Below, in pieces: positions 8,621 to 16,771 of a stretch of DNA of 64,000 nucleotides (the first letter of the stretch is position 1; the number at the start of each line of letters is the position of its first letter). The position numbers were made by a program, and so were the translations under genes. The stretch is from JAHEJA01 sp965657215 (GTDB lineage: Bacteria; Pseudomonadota; Alphaproteobacteria; Rhodobacterales; Rhodobacteraceae), in NCBI GenBank assembly GCA_965657215.1, contig CBFHNR010000001.1, positions 141,771 to 205,770 of the forward strand, written 5' to 3'. The notes under the pieces are model-generated. The model was not told where the DNA came from. It was given only the letters and a program-made list of their open reading frames with translations, and ran no database searches.

Positions 8621-9631
8621 TTAGCCGTCAAAGTTAACTATTTCTGTTAACCTTAGCGCTTTTGATCGAAGTTTTGCCAAATCCATCAAGTTCACACCAT
8701 CGGCCTCAAACGTGCCCCAATCGGCGACCAAGTCAGCAGGCTTGGTGCCCTCTTTGATGGGGTATTCATAGTTTGCTTCGGCATAGATTTCTTGCGCATC
8801 TGGTGAGGTCAAGAATTCCATGAGGCTCAGCGCCGCCTCTGGATTGGGCGCATGTTTTGCCATTGCGACCCCTGAGATGTTCACGTGGGTGCCACCGTTT
8901 TCAAATGTCGGGAACATAATTCGAACGCTATCGGCCCATTCTTTTTGTTCGGGGTCGGCGAGCATCGCACCCATGTAATAGGTGTTGCCAATAGCAATAT
9001 CACATTCGCCCGCCCAAATCGCTTTGACTTGGGCGCGGTCATTTCCTTGGGGTTTGCGGACAAGGTTGGCTTTCACCCCTTCGAGCCAAGATTTTGCGCC
9101 GTCTTCTCCATGATGATGGATGACCGCTGAGGTGAGGGCGATGTTATAAGCATGCATGCCCGAGCGCGTGCACACCCGATCCTGGAATGCGGGATCTGCG
9201 AGGTCTTCGTAGGTTTCAAATTCGCCCTCGGCTACACGATCTTTGCTGACATAGGCGATGCGCGCGCGGGTTGAGAGGCCAAACCAGTGATTGTCAGGAT
9301 CACGGTATTGATCTGGCACATTGGTTGTCAATGTCTCGCTCGTGACGGGTTGCGTGAGCCCTTCGGACACCACGGTACTGAGGCGAGAAATATCGACAGT
9401 TAGGATAACATCCGCGGGTGAGCGACGCCCTTCGGCCTTCAGGCGTTCAACCATGCCTTTGTCCAAAAAGGCAACATTGACGTCGATGCCTGTTTGGGCC
9501 GTGAACGCATCTGTGAGGGGTTTCAACAGCTCAGGCTGACGATAGGAGTATATATTCACCTCGTCTGCGAGAGCAGCGCCAGAAAAAAGGCTTGCAACAA
9601 GAGCCACAGAAGATGCGTTGAACCGAAACAT
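8621..9631 (-). CDS. Periplasmic Fe(3+)-binding protein of an iron ABC transporter
   Basis: Extracytoplasmic solute-binding protein of the FutA/FbpA class that delivers ferric iron to an ABC permease. The N-terminus is a Sec signal peptide (hydrophobic core VALVASLFSGAA with ALA-DE cleavage, mature from about residue 21). The mature protein opens EVNIYSYRQPELLKPL, and the iron-ligating tyrosines lie in GNTYYMGAML near residue 220. The start at 9631 has GAAAGGATC upstream; the longer frame adds 21 implausible residues. No permease or ATPase gene adjoins it, so it must work with components elsewhere. Two related 17-bp palindromes at 9673-9689 and 9698-9714 lie 42 and 67 bases before the start and are strong candidates for iron-responsive operators. 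Confidence 0.93.
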   Translation of the reverse strand: MFRFNASSVALVASLFSGAALADEVNIYSYRQPELLKPLTDAFTAQTGIDVNVAFLDKGMVERLKAEGRRSPADVILTVDISRLSTVVSEGLTQPVTSETLTTNVPDQYRDPDNHWFGLSTRARIAYVSKDRVAEGEFETYEDLADPAFQDRVCTRSGMHAYNIALTSAVIHHHGEDGAKSWLEGVKANLVRKPQGNDRAQVKAIWAGECDIAIGNTYYMGAMLADPEQKEWADSVRIMFPTFENGGTHVNISGVAMAKHAPNPEAALSLMEFLTSPDAQEIYAEANYEYPIKEGTKPADLVADWGTFEADGVNLMDLAKLRSKALRLTEIVNFDG

Positions 9632-9672
9632 TATTAGATCCTTTCTTAATCCAAATCTTGGCGATCTTAAAT

Positions 9673-9689
9673 CCGACTTTTTTAGTCGG
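9673..9689. promoter_or_regulatory. Candidate iron-responsive operator, proximal palindrome
   Basis: Perfect inverted repeat CCGACT-TTTTT-AGTCGG. It has the same size and T-rich centre as the second palindrome 25 bases away. It lies in the 75-bp gap between mazG and the ferric-binding protein gene. The layout resembles the IRO-box/iron-Rhodo-box type of alphaproteobacterial iron operators; the assignment to a specific regulator is inference. Confidence 0.65.
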
Positions 9690-9697
9690 GTCAATAC

Positions 9698-9714
9698 CTG
9701 ATTTTTTTAATCAG
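9698..9714. promoter_or_regulatory. Candidate iron-responsive operator, distal palindrome
   Basis: Perfect inverted repeat CTGATT-TTTTT-AATCAG, which fits the TGA-N9-TCA form described for RirA IRO boxes. It overlaps the mazG stop codon (9707-9709). It is centred 25 bp, roughly 2.4 helical turns, from the proximal palindrome. Confidence 0.65.
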
Positions 9715-10531
9715 ATATTTTTTCGGCGATTTTAGCTTGATCCCATAAGGCATCCATTTCCTCTAGGTTTGACTGGTCTGGTCGCTTGCCTTTTTTGTTA
9801 AGTTCGGCTTCTATATATCTGAAACGACGTGTGAATTTTGAATTTGCTGCGCGAAGGGCTTCTTCTGGGTCAACATTCAAATGCCGCCCCAAATTGGCCA
9901 TGACAAACAAGAGGTCGCCATATTCTTCGGCTATATCCTCTTGGGTTAGCTCGTCGCGGGCCTCAACCAATTCTGCGATTTCTTCTTGGATTTTATCCAT
10001 GACATCGTCGATCACAGGCCAATCAAACCCAACACGTGCCGCCCGTTTTTGAAGTTTGACCGCGCGCATGAGGGCGGGCAGTCCGATGGCAACATCATCC
10101 AATACGCCCGAACTTGCCTTTGCGGCCCGTTCTGAGGCTTTGATCTTTTCCCAATCTAGGGTTTGCTGTTCTGCGCTTTTGTCGCGGCTTTCATCGCCAA
10201 AGACATGTGGATGGCGATGCACCATTTTATCACTGATGTCATTGACCACATCCTCAAAATTAAACAGGCCTGCTTCTTGCGCCATTTGTGTGTGATAGAC
10301 GGATTGAAGCAACAGATCCCCTAATTCACCGCGCAATTCCCCCCATGCCTGTCGATCAATGGCATCGGCAACTTCATAGGCTTCTTCTATTGTATAGGGG
10401 GCGATGGAGGCGAAATCTTGTTCTATGTCCCAGGGACAGCCCGTTTTAGGATCACGCAAGGCGCGCATAATCTCAAGCAAGCGGGGCATGCCGCCCTTGG
10501 GGTTTTTGATCAAAGTTTCATTGTATGGCAT
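9707..10531 (-). CDS. mazG: Nucleoside triphosphate pyrophosphohydrolase MazG
   Basis: All-alpha NTP pyrophosphatase that hydrolyses NTPs to NMPs and pyrophosphate, acting in housecleaning and ppGpp-linked stress control. The 274 residues hold two MazG domains. The first has the WDIEQDFASIAPYTIEEAYEVADAI helix and the magnesium motif ELRGELGDLLLQSVYH; the second has EEIAELVEARD and IAEEYGDLLFVMANLGRHL. The start at 10531 is preceded by AGAGGG; the frame extends 9 codons further back without support. Its stop codon lies inside the distal palindrome of the downstream iron gene. Confidence 0.95.
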   Translation of the reverse strand: MPYNETLIKNPKGGMPRLLEIMRALRDPKTGCPWDIEQDFASIAPYTIEEAYEVADAIDRQAWGELRGELGDLLLQSVYHTQMAQEAGLFNFEDVVNDISDKMVHRHPHVFGDESRDKSAEQQTLDWEKIKASERAAKASSGVLDDVAIGLPALMRAVKLQKRAARVGFDWPVIDDVMDKIQEEIAELVEARDELTQEDIAEEYGDLLFVMANLGRHLNVDPEEALRAANSKFTRRFRYIEAELNKKGKRPDQSNLEEMDALWDQAKIAEKISD

Positions 10532-10595
10532 TGCAAGCCCTCTTAAGTTCAGGTTCACTGCATAGTGAACGTCCTAACGAAGTGAGTCCATATCA

Positions 10596-11759
10596 ATGCC
10601 CGTGATAAATCGCATAGCTGGCCTGAGTGATCAGATGACGCAGTGGCGCCGATATTTGCACCAAAACCCAGAGATTGGGCTTGAGTGTCACAAGACCGCG
10701 GCATTCGTCGTTGAGCGGCTCAAAGAGTTTGGCATTACCGATATTCATACAGGCATTGCCACCTCTGGGATCGTTGCCATCATTGAGGGACGCGGCGCAG
10801 GGCGCACAATTGGTTTGCGCGCGGATATGGATGCTTTGCCGATGCAAGAGCTAACGGGCAAGGCATATGCCTCAGATGTCAAAGGGGTCATGCATGCCTG
10901 TGGTCATGATGGTCATACGACCATGCTTCTTGGTGCTGCGCAGTATTTGGCGGAAACGCGCAATTTCTCGGGGCGCGTGGCGTTGATTTTTCAGCCTGCC
11001 GAGGAAAACGATGGCGGTGGTCGCATTATGGTCGAAGAGGGTATCATGGAGCGCTTTGATATCTCAGAGGTCTATGGGATTCACAATATGCCCGGTGTTG
11101 AGGTGGGACATTTCTACACAAAACCTGGGCCATTGATGGCAGGTGCAGATCAATTCCATGTGGATATTCAAGGGCAGGGTGGGCATGGGGCCTATCCGCA
11201 AGATACCCGTGATCCTTTGGCCGCTGGGGTCTCTATTGTGCAAGCTTTCCAAACGATTGTGTCGCGCAACCATGACCCGTTACAGGATTTGGTTGTCTCT
11301 GTAACACAGTTTCATTCAGGCTCAGCAGATAACATCATTCCAGATTTGGCTTATATTAACGGAACCGTTCGCATTTTTGACAAATCCGTTCAAGAAATGG
11401 TGATGAAGCGGATGCAAGAGATTGTGGATGGTACGTCGCAGGCGTTTGGTGTCGAGGCGCGTTTAAGATATGAAATCGGTTATCCTCCGACGATAAATCA
11501 TGAAGAGCAGACCGCCTTTGCAGTTGACGTTGCGAATGATGTGTCTGGAGCGGATCGTGTCAGAGGGAATTACGGCCAAGAAATGGGGGCCGAAGATTTT
11601 TCCTATATGTTAGAGGCGCGACCTGGATCTTATTTGTTCTTGGGAATTGGGGAGGGTGCCGGTGTTCATAATCCTCATTACGATTTCAATGATGAGGCCT
11701 CGCCCTATGGCGCTTCGTTTTTTGCGCGTTTGGTTGAACGCGCCAACCCGATTGAGTGA
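10596..11759 (+). CDS. M20-family amidohydrolase (hippurate hydrolase/aminoacylase type)
   Basis: Cytosolic metal-dependent hydrolase of N-acyl amino acids, 387 residues. The metal-site motifs of the M20D group are visible: GLRADMDALPMQE, HACGHDGHTTMLLGAA (two ligands), QPAEENDGGGRIMVEEG (catalytic Glu), YGIHNMPG, and near the C-terminus GAEDFSYM and GAGVHNPHYDFNDEA. The lid/dimerisation domain (QFHVDIQGQGGHGAYPQ) is intact. The true substrate is unknown. The gene is followed after 53 bases by an agmatinase-like gene, suggesting a role in nitrogen scavenging from acylated or guanidino compounds (inference). Confidence 0.93.
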   Translation: MPVINRIAGLSDQMTQWRRYLHQNPEIGLECHKTAAFVVERLKEFGITDIHTGIATSGIVAIIEGRGAGRTIGLRADMDALPMQELTGKAYASDVKGVMHACGHDGHTTMLLGAAQYLAETRNFSGRVALIFQPAEENDGGGRIMVEEGIMERFDISEVYGIHNMPGVEVGHFYTKPGPLMAGADQFHVDIQGQGGHGAYPQDTRDPLAAGVSIVQAFQTIVSRNHDPLQDLVVSVTQFHSGSADNIIPDLAYINGTVRIFDKSVQEMVMKRMQEIVDGTSQAFGVEARLRYEIGYPPTINHEEQTAFAVDVANDVSGADRVRGNYGQEMGAEDFSYMLEARPGSYLFLGIGEGAGVHNPHYDFNDEASPYGASFFARLVERANPIE

Positions 11760-11812
11760 CGCCCTTTTTCGCGTCGCCCACCCTCCCACCCCGTCACGAA
11801 AAAGGGCTTTTC

Positions 11813-12787
11813 ATGGCATTAGAAGATGCAAAACGACAAATTGACCACGCTTTTACCCGTCAAGACAAACGCGGGTTGAGCTATGAAAACGCATTTGGCG
11901 GCGCGACATCGTTTCTACGCCGTCGCTATACCAAGGATTTGACTGGTGTTGATTTGGCGATCACGGGGATACCGTTTGATCAGGCTGTCACCAATCGCCC
12001 AGGTGCGCGCTTTGGTCCCCGCGCGATCCGCGAAGCCAGCAGCTTGCAGCCCTATGATCCGCCCTATGGTTGGGATATGTTTGATCCCTTAGGCGAATTT
12101 AATATCATTGACTACGGCGATCTGGCCTTTGATTACGCACATGTCGCCAGTTTCCCCAAGCTCTTGCAAGAGCATATCGCGGGTTTGTTGCAAAGCGATG
12201 TGGCGAGCATTTCACTTGGCGGTGATCACTTTGTGACCCTGCCTATTTTACGCGCCTATGCAGAGAAATATGGACCGATTTCTGTAATTCAGTTCGATGC
12301 CCATTCCGACCTCTGGCAAGATGATGACCCAGATCGCATTGATCACGGCACATTTATGTATAAGGCGGTCAAAGAGGGGCTCGTGGATGTCACGCGCTCG
12401 CTTCAGATTGGGATTCGCACAGAATGCGATGATTATTGTGGGATGGAGTATATTGACGCCCGCACGGTCCATGAAAAAGGGGCCAAATGGGTTGCGGATT
12501 ATGCCAAGGATAAAGTGGGCGATCACCCAACCTATGTCACCTTTGATATTGATGGTTTGGATCCTGCGTTTGCACCGGGAACGGGAACGCCGGTTTGGGG
12601 GGGATTGGCCTCTTGGCAAGCGGCGGCGATTCTGCGCGATTTAGCAGGGATCAATTTGGTTGGCGGCGACATTGTCGAGGTCTCTCCACCCTTTGATACA
12701 ACGGGTGCGACGGCTGTTGCAGGCGCGCATATCGCGATGGAGCTTATTTGCCTTTGGGGGTGGATACGTCGGGCGCAGACATCATGA
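11813..12787 (+). CDS. speB: Agmatinase/ureohydrolase family protein
   Basis: Manganese-dependent ureohydrolase of 324 residues; agmatinase converts agmatine to putrescine and urea. The binuclear metal site is seen in SISLGGDHFVTLP, VIQFDAHSDLW and VTFDIDGLDPAFAPGTGTP. AVTNRPGARFGPRAIREAS near the N-terminus is also typical. Related guanidino-acid ureohydrolases share these motifs, so the agmatine assignment is likely but not certain. The start at 11813 has AAAGGG upstream; the longer frame begins inside the preceding gene. The stop overlaps the DUF1499 start by 4 bases (ATGA). Confidence 0.88.
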   Translation: MALEDAKRQIDHAFTRQDKRGLSYENAFGGATSFLRRRYTKDLTGVDLAITGIPFDQAVTNRPGARFGPRAIREASSLQPYDPPYGWDMFDPLGEFNIIDYGDLAFDYAHVASFPKLLQEHIAGLLQSDVASISLGGDHFVTLPILRAYAEKYGPISVIQFDAHSDLWQDDDPDRIDHGTFMYKAVKEGLVDVTRSLQIGIRTECDDYCGMEYIDARTVHEKGAKWVADYAKDKVGDHPTYVTFDIDGLDPAFAPGTGTPVWGGLASWQAAAILRDLAGINLVGGDIVEVSPPFDTTGATAVAGAHIAMELICLWGWIRRAQTS

Positions 12788-13200
12788 TCAAAGTGTTCAT
12801 GATCTTCGCTCTCATAGTTGTGGTGTTTATGGCCTATGTGCGCCTCGCGCCACACACTCCGCACGTGTGGCATCGCGTGCCTCAGGTCAAACAGGATCAA
12901 GATTTTGCAGGCGGCGCTGTGCGCGTGTTGCCCTATACGGTCGAGCTATTCAACACGTTGAACCAAGTGGCGCAGTCCGCGCAGCGTAGTGCGCAGTTGG
13001 CTGGGACCGTTGAGGACGGACATGTGACCTATGTCGTGCGTTCCTTGGTTTTTGGGTTTCCTGATTATGTGACGATCTGGACCAACAAGGAGACTATCGT
13101 GCTCTATAGCCGTTTGCGGTTTGGCCAATCCGATTTGGGCGTCAACAAAAAGCGCCTTGAGACGTGGATCCACGCGGCGCAAACCACCAGCGGCTCTTGA
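12784..13200 (+). CDS. DUF1499 family protein
   Basis: Protein of 138 residues with an N-terminal membrane anchor (MIKVFMIFALIVVVFMAYV) followed by a soluble domain exposed to the periplasm. It contains the DUF1499 pattern, including VRSLVFGFPDYVTIW and a C-terminal SRLRFGQSDLGVNKKRLETW. The molecular function is unknown. The start ATG overlaps the agmatinase stop (ATGA), so translation is coupled. It is 31 bases upstream of prfA. Confidence 0.88.
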   Translation: MIKVFMIFALIVVVFMAYVRLAPHTPHVWHRVPQVKQDQDFAGGAVRVLPYTVELFNTLNQVAQSAQRSAQLAGTVEDGHVTYVVRSLVFGFPDYVTIWTNKETIVLYSRLRFGQSDLGVNKKRLETWIHAAQTTSGS

Positions 13201-13231
13201 CCATTGGAGTTGAATATAAGAAAGGAATGTC

Positions 13232-14287
13232 ATGGTTCCTTTAGATAAACTTGAACAAATAGAGCAGCGCTTTCAATTTTTGGAAGCCAAGATGAATGCA
13301 GGCGTCTCAGGTGATGAAATTGCCACGCTTGCACGCGAATATTCTGATCTGAAATCAGTCGTGGATCAAATCCATGAATATAAAACCCTTCTGTCCGATA
13401 TGGATGAGGCACGGGTGATGTTGGATGATCCTGATATGCGTGAATTAGCCGAGGATGAATTGCCCCGTCTCAAAGCCCGCATTCCAGAGGTCGAAGCCGC
13501 GCTTCAGCTTGCTTTGTTGCCCAAGGATGCGGCTGATGCCCGTCCTGCCATGTTGGAAATTCGCCCTGGAACAGGCGGCGATGAAGCCTCGCTCTTTGCG
13601 GCTGAATTGCTGCGGATGTACCAACGCTATAGCGAGGCGCAGGGGTGGAGCTTTGATATCATTGAAGAGCAAGCTACTGAATTAGGTGGGATCAAAGAGG
13701 TTGTTGCCCATATCAAAGGGGACGGCGTTTTTGCTCGGATGAAATATGAATCGGGTGTGCACCGTGTTCAGCGCGTTCCCGAAACAGAAAGCGGGGGGCG
13801 CGTGCATACGTCTGCCGCAACCGTTGCTGTTTTGCCCGAGGCCGAAGATGTGGATATAGAAATCAACACAAATGACCTTCGCATTGATACCATGCGTAGT
13901 TCAGGCGCTGGTGGACAGCACGTGAATACCACGGACTCGGCGGTTCGGATTACCCATATTCCAACGGGTCTTGTGGTGACGAGTTCCGAAAAATCACAGC
14001 ATAGAAACCGCGAAATCGCGATGCAGGTTTTGAAAACACGCCTCTATGATATGGAACGCCAACGCATTGATGGCGAACGCTCAGAGAGCCGTAAATCCCA
14101 AGTCGGGAGCGGTGATAGATCCGAACGCATTCGCACCTATAATTTCCCTCAAGGACGGATGACGGATCATCGGATTAACCTGACGCTCTATAAATTGGAT
14201 CAGGTGATGCAAGGGGATTTAAACGAAATCATCGACGCCCTCACTGCGGATGCCCAAGCTGCTATGCTTGCTGAAATGAACGCATGA
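13232..14287 (+). CDS. prfA: Peptide chain release factor 1
   Basis: Class-1 release factor that recognises UAA and UAG and triggers peptidyl-tRNA hydrolysis. At 351 residues it has the usual length, with the catalytic loop SSGAGGQHVNTTDSAVR near residue 228-244 (GGQ). The codon-reading domain holds the RF1-type tripeptide region upstream, within HRVQRVPETESGGRVHTSAATVAVLPEAEDVD. An AAAGGA Shine-Dalgarno precedes the start. It overlaps prmC, whose product methylates the glutamine of this GGQ loop, by 4 bases (ATGA). Confidence 0.98.
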   Translation: MVPLDKLEQIEQRFQFLEAKMNAGVSGDEIATLAREYSDLKSVVDQIHEYKTLLSDMDEARVMLDDPDMRELAEDELPRLKARIPEVEAALQLALLPKDAADARPAMLEIRPGTGGDEASLFAAELLRMYQRYSEAQGWSFDIIEEQATELGGIKEVVAHIKGDGVFARMKYESGVHRVQRVPETESGGRVHTSAATVAVLPEAEDVDIEINTNDLRIDTMRSSGAGGQHVNTTDSAVRITHIPTGLVVTSSEKSQHRNREIAMQVLKTRLYDMERQRIDGERSESRKSQVGSGDRSERIRTYNFPQGRMTDHRINLTLYKLDQVMQGDLNEIIDALTADAQAAMLAEMNA

Positions 14288-15108
14288 TCTTACGCGATTT
14301 GTTGCGTTTGGTTCAAAGTGAGCTCACCCAAGGGGGGATTGAGAGCGCCGCACGTGATGCGCGGCTTTTGGTGGCCGCGGCATGTGAAATCAAGCCTGAT
14401 AGATTGACGTTAGAAGCCAATAGCGACGTCACTGAGACTATGGTCGAAATGGCCCAACACTACACAAAGGCGCGCCTCAGCCGTGAGCCCGTCTCAAGAA
14501 TATTGGGGCGGCGTCTGTTTTGGGGGCGGTGGTTCGAAATCACGCCCGATGTCTTGGACCCTCGTGGGGATACGGAAACCCTGATTGCATTGGCTTTGGA
14601 TGTTTCTTTTGGCTCCGTTTTGGACCTCGGAACAGGAAGCGGGTGCATTGCCATAACGCTTGCCGCTGAAACATCCGCCGACGTTGTGGCCACGGATATA
14701 TCGCAAGCGGCTTTGAAGGTTGCGCAGCAAAATGCATCGCTCCATAAGGCGCCTGTCAATTTTGTGCACTCAGATTGGTTTGTCGATGTAGCAGGGCGCT
14801 TTGATTTAATCGTCTCAAACCCACCTTACATAAGCGAAGCTGAAATGTCAGATTTGGATCCAGATGTGGCTTTGTTTGATCCGCATATTGCGCTAACACC
14901 TGGGGGGGATGGTCTGTTGCCCTATCGAGAGATTGCCGCGCAAGCACCGAAATATTTAACGGACCGTGGGCGTATTTTGGTTGAAATTGGTCACAAGCAA
15001 GCCCGTGACGTGATGGGTTTCTTTGAGGACGCTGGCTTTGCTCAAGTGACGTGTCATCGTGATTTAAACGGAAAAGATCGCGTTATTGAGGCCCTTTTGA
15101 CCGTATAG
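14284..15108 (+). CDS. prmC: Release factor glutamine methyltransferase
   Basis: SAM-dependent N5-methyltransferase that modifies the GGQ glutamine of release factors and so speeds termination. The 274 residues include an N-terminal helical substrate domain, the SAM-binding motif VLDLGTGSGCIAI near residue 115-127, and the substrate-amide NPPY motif in IVSNPPYISEAEM near residue 178. Coupling to prfA by ATGA places enzyme and substrate in one operon, the common arrangement. About 210 bases without a gene follow it. Confidence 0.96.
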   Translation: MILRDLLRLVQSELTQGGIESAARDARLLVAAACEIKPDRLTLEANSDVTETMVEMAQHYTKARLSREPVSRILGRRLFWGRWFEITPDVLDPRGDTETLIALALDVSFGSVLDLGTGSGCIAITLAAETSADVVATDISQAALKVAQQNASLHKAPVNFVHSDWFVDVAGRFDLIVSNPPYISEAEMSDLDPDVALFDPHIALTPGGDGLLPYREIAAQAPKYLTDRGRILVEIGHKQARDVMGFFEDAGFAQVTCHRDLNGKDRVIEALLTV

Positions 15109-15320
15109 ACTGCGTTTTCGCAGGCATTTGCCACTTTTGGTAAAATTATTTTGAATAAAGACTTGTATTTGTCGCGCAAAATGGGATACCAATTTGGTGT
15201 TACTAGCGTGAGCGTCACATTGTCTGTTCCGGTAACACTTAGCCGACACATTTATCGTAGCCTTAACCGCATGATAAGAATGTGTCTTTGCCATAAATTA
15301 ATAGGCTGGATTGCTCATAA

Positions 15321-15902
15321 ATGAGATCTTCTAAAACACGCTCGCGGTCAAAACAGAACCGTAATCGATCTGTCGGTAATGTCATAAATCGCGTTTTTGA
15401 TAGCTCCGGTCCCGAAGGCAAAGTGCGCGGGACGCCTCAGCAAATCATTGAAAAATACAACCAACTTGCGCGCGATGCGCAATTGGGAAATGACCGTATT
15501 GCGGCTGAGAATTTTCAACAACACGCTGAGCACTATCTTCGTTTGCTGGCTGAGGCCCAAAAAGAAGTGGATGCACGGCGCGAACAACAAGAGCGTGAAA
15601 ACCGTGAACGCCAAGCCGAGCGCGATCGCGAACGTCAAGAGCGCACACAGTCAAACGATCAGCCGTCGCAATCTGGGGATGCCATCATTGATGATATGGC
15701 CAGCAGTGAGCAGCCTGATATCGTAGATCACCCAAATTTGGGAGGCGACGCTGGATTGGTTGAAACGCCTGAGGCAGCGCCTAAACAGCAAAAGCCGCGT
15801 CCTCCGCGCAAGCCGCGTGCGCCACGCAAGCCACGTGGGGATAAACCCGAAGGGTCGGAAACGCCTCAACCGCCCGCAGCTGATACGGCTGCTGCAGAAT
15901 AA
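15321..15902 (+). CDS. DUF4167 domain-containing protein
   Basis: Alphaproteobacterial protein of 193 residues. The N-terminal basic region (RSSKTRSRSKQNRNRSVGN) and the conserved segment RVFDSSGPEGKVRGTPQQI with IEKYNQLARDAQLGNDRIAA make up DUF4167. A charged coiled-coil-like stretch (EVDARREQQERENRERQ) follows, then an acidic region and a Pro/Lys/Arg tail (KPRPPRKPRAPRKPRG). The composition suggests a nucleic-acid-associated role, but none is established. It is a single gene with its own terminator. Confidence 0.88.
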   Translation: MRSSKTRSRSKQNRNRSVGNVINRVFDSSGPEGKVRGTPQQIIEKYNQLARDAQLGNDRIAAENFQQHAEHYLRLLAEAQKEVDARREQQERENRERQAERDRERQERTQSNDQPSQSGDAIIDDMASSEQPDIVDHPNLGGDAGLVETPEAAPKQQKPRPPRKPRAPRKPRGDKPEGSETPQPPAADTAAAE

Positions 15903-15909
15903 ATGAAGC

Positions 15910-15938
15910 CCCGCAAAACTTGCGGGGTTTATTTTTTG
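15910..15938 (+). terminator. Rho-independent terminator of the DUF4167 gene
   Basis: CCCCGCAA (15910-15917), an AAC loop, then TTGCGGGG (15921-15928) and TTTATTTTTT. The T tract overlaps the 3' end of the convergent rsmA gene (stop at 15929). Confidence 0.9.
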
Positions 15939-16771
15939 GCGATTTCGCGGGCGAGGGCGCAGAACCCTTCAATTGAAATTTGCTCGGCGCGCTCTGTTGG
16001 TTTGAGACCTGCGGCGTGCAATCTATCTTCGATATCAGGGGCCACGCCCTTTAAGGCCGCGCGTAACATTTTTCGGCGCTGATTAAAGGCCGTTGCAACA
16101 ACTCTTTCCAACACTTTAGCATCGGCCTCAAATCTCGGCTTTTCCAATGCGGTGAGATGCACCACAGCGCTTGATACCTTGGGCGGCGGAGTAAAGGCGC
16201 TTGGGGGGAGGTTGATCACGATATTGGCGTCAGCACGCCACTGGGCCAAAATAGCAAGGCGCCCATAGGCCTTGGATCCCGGTTGCGCGACGATCCTATC
16301 GGCGACTTCGCGTTGGAACATCAATGTTAAACTCTGCCAAAAGGGGGGCCATTCTTTTGGGGTGAGCCATCGCACCAACAATTCGGTCCCCACATTATAC
16401 GGCAGGTTCGCTGCGACGCGAATAGGCGGGGTGAGATGTTCGAGCGGATTGACCTCAAGCGCGTCGCCTTCGATGATCTGCAATCGATCTGCATAGGCCT
16501 CTGCAATCTCATGCAAGGCAGGAAGGCAGCGATGATCTTTCTCAATCGCTAGAACTTTGCGTGCTCCTTCGGACAAAAGCCCCCGCGTTAATCCACCTGG
16601 TCCCGGTCCGATTTCAAGCACGTCACAGCCCGTCAAATCCCCCGCTTGGCGGGCAATTTTCGCCGTGAGATTAAGATCAAGCAAAAAGTTTTGCCCCAGA
16701 GATTTACGCGCGGATAGCCCATGGTTTGCGATCACCTCACGCAAAGGGGGTAGGGTATCAATCGCGCTCAT
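15929..16771 (-). CDS. rsmA: 16S rRNA dimethyladenosine transferase
   Basis: KsgA-type methyltransferase that dimethylates two adjacent adenosines near the 3' end of 16S rRNA, a late 30S maturation checkpoint. Its 280 residues include SLGQNFLLDLNLTAKIA, the SAM motif VLEIGPGPGGLTRGLL near residue 51, and the catalytic NLPY in RVAANLPYNVGTELL near residue 120. The C-terminal domain (FNQRRKMLRAALKG) is complete. The start overlaps pdxA by 4 bases, making rsmA the last gene of the lptF-to-rsmA operon. Confidence 0.97.
   Translation of the reverse strand: MSAIDTLPPLREVIANHGLSARKSLGQNFLLDLNLTAKIARQAGDLTGCDVLEIGPGPGGLTRGLLSEGARKVLAIEKDHRCLPALHEIAEAYADRLQIIEGDALEVNPLEHLTPPIRVAANLPYNVGTELLVRWLTPKEWPPFWQSLTLMFQREVADRIVAQPGSKAYGRLAILAQWRADANIVINLPPSAFTPPPKVSSAVVHLTALEKPRFEADAKVLERVVATAFNQRRKMLRAALKGVAPDIEDRLHAAGLKPTERAEQISIEGFCALAREIAKK

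Noticed and set aside
9673..9714. The paired palindromes read as terminators of mazG
   Set aside because: Their T-runs lie in the loop rather than after the stem, and they are symmetric. Operators explain them better.
15109..15320. Possible tRNA or small RNA between prmC and the DUF4167 gene
   Set aside because: No cloverleaf, no T-loop GTTCRA-type sequence and no terminator could be found in the 210 bases.
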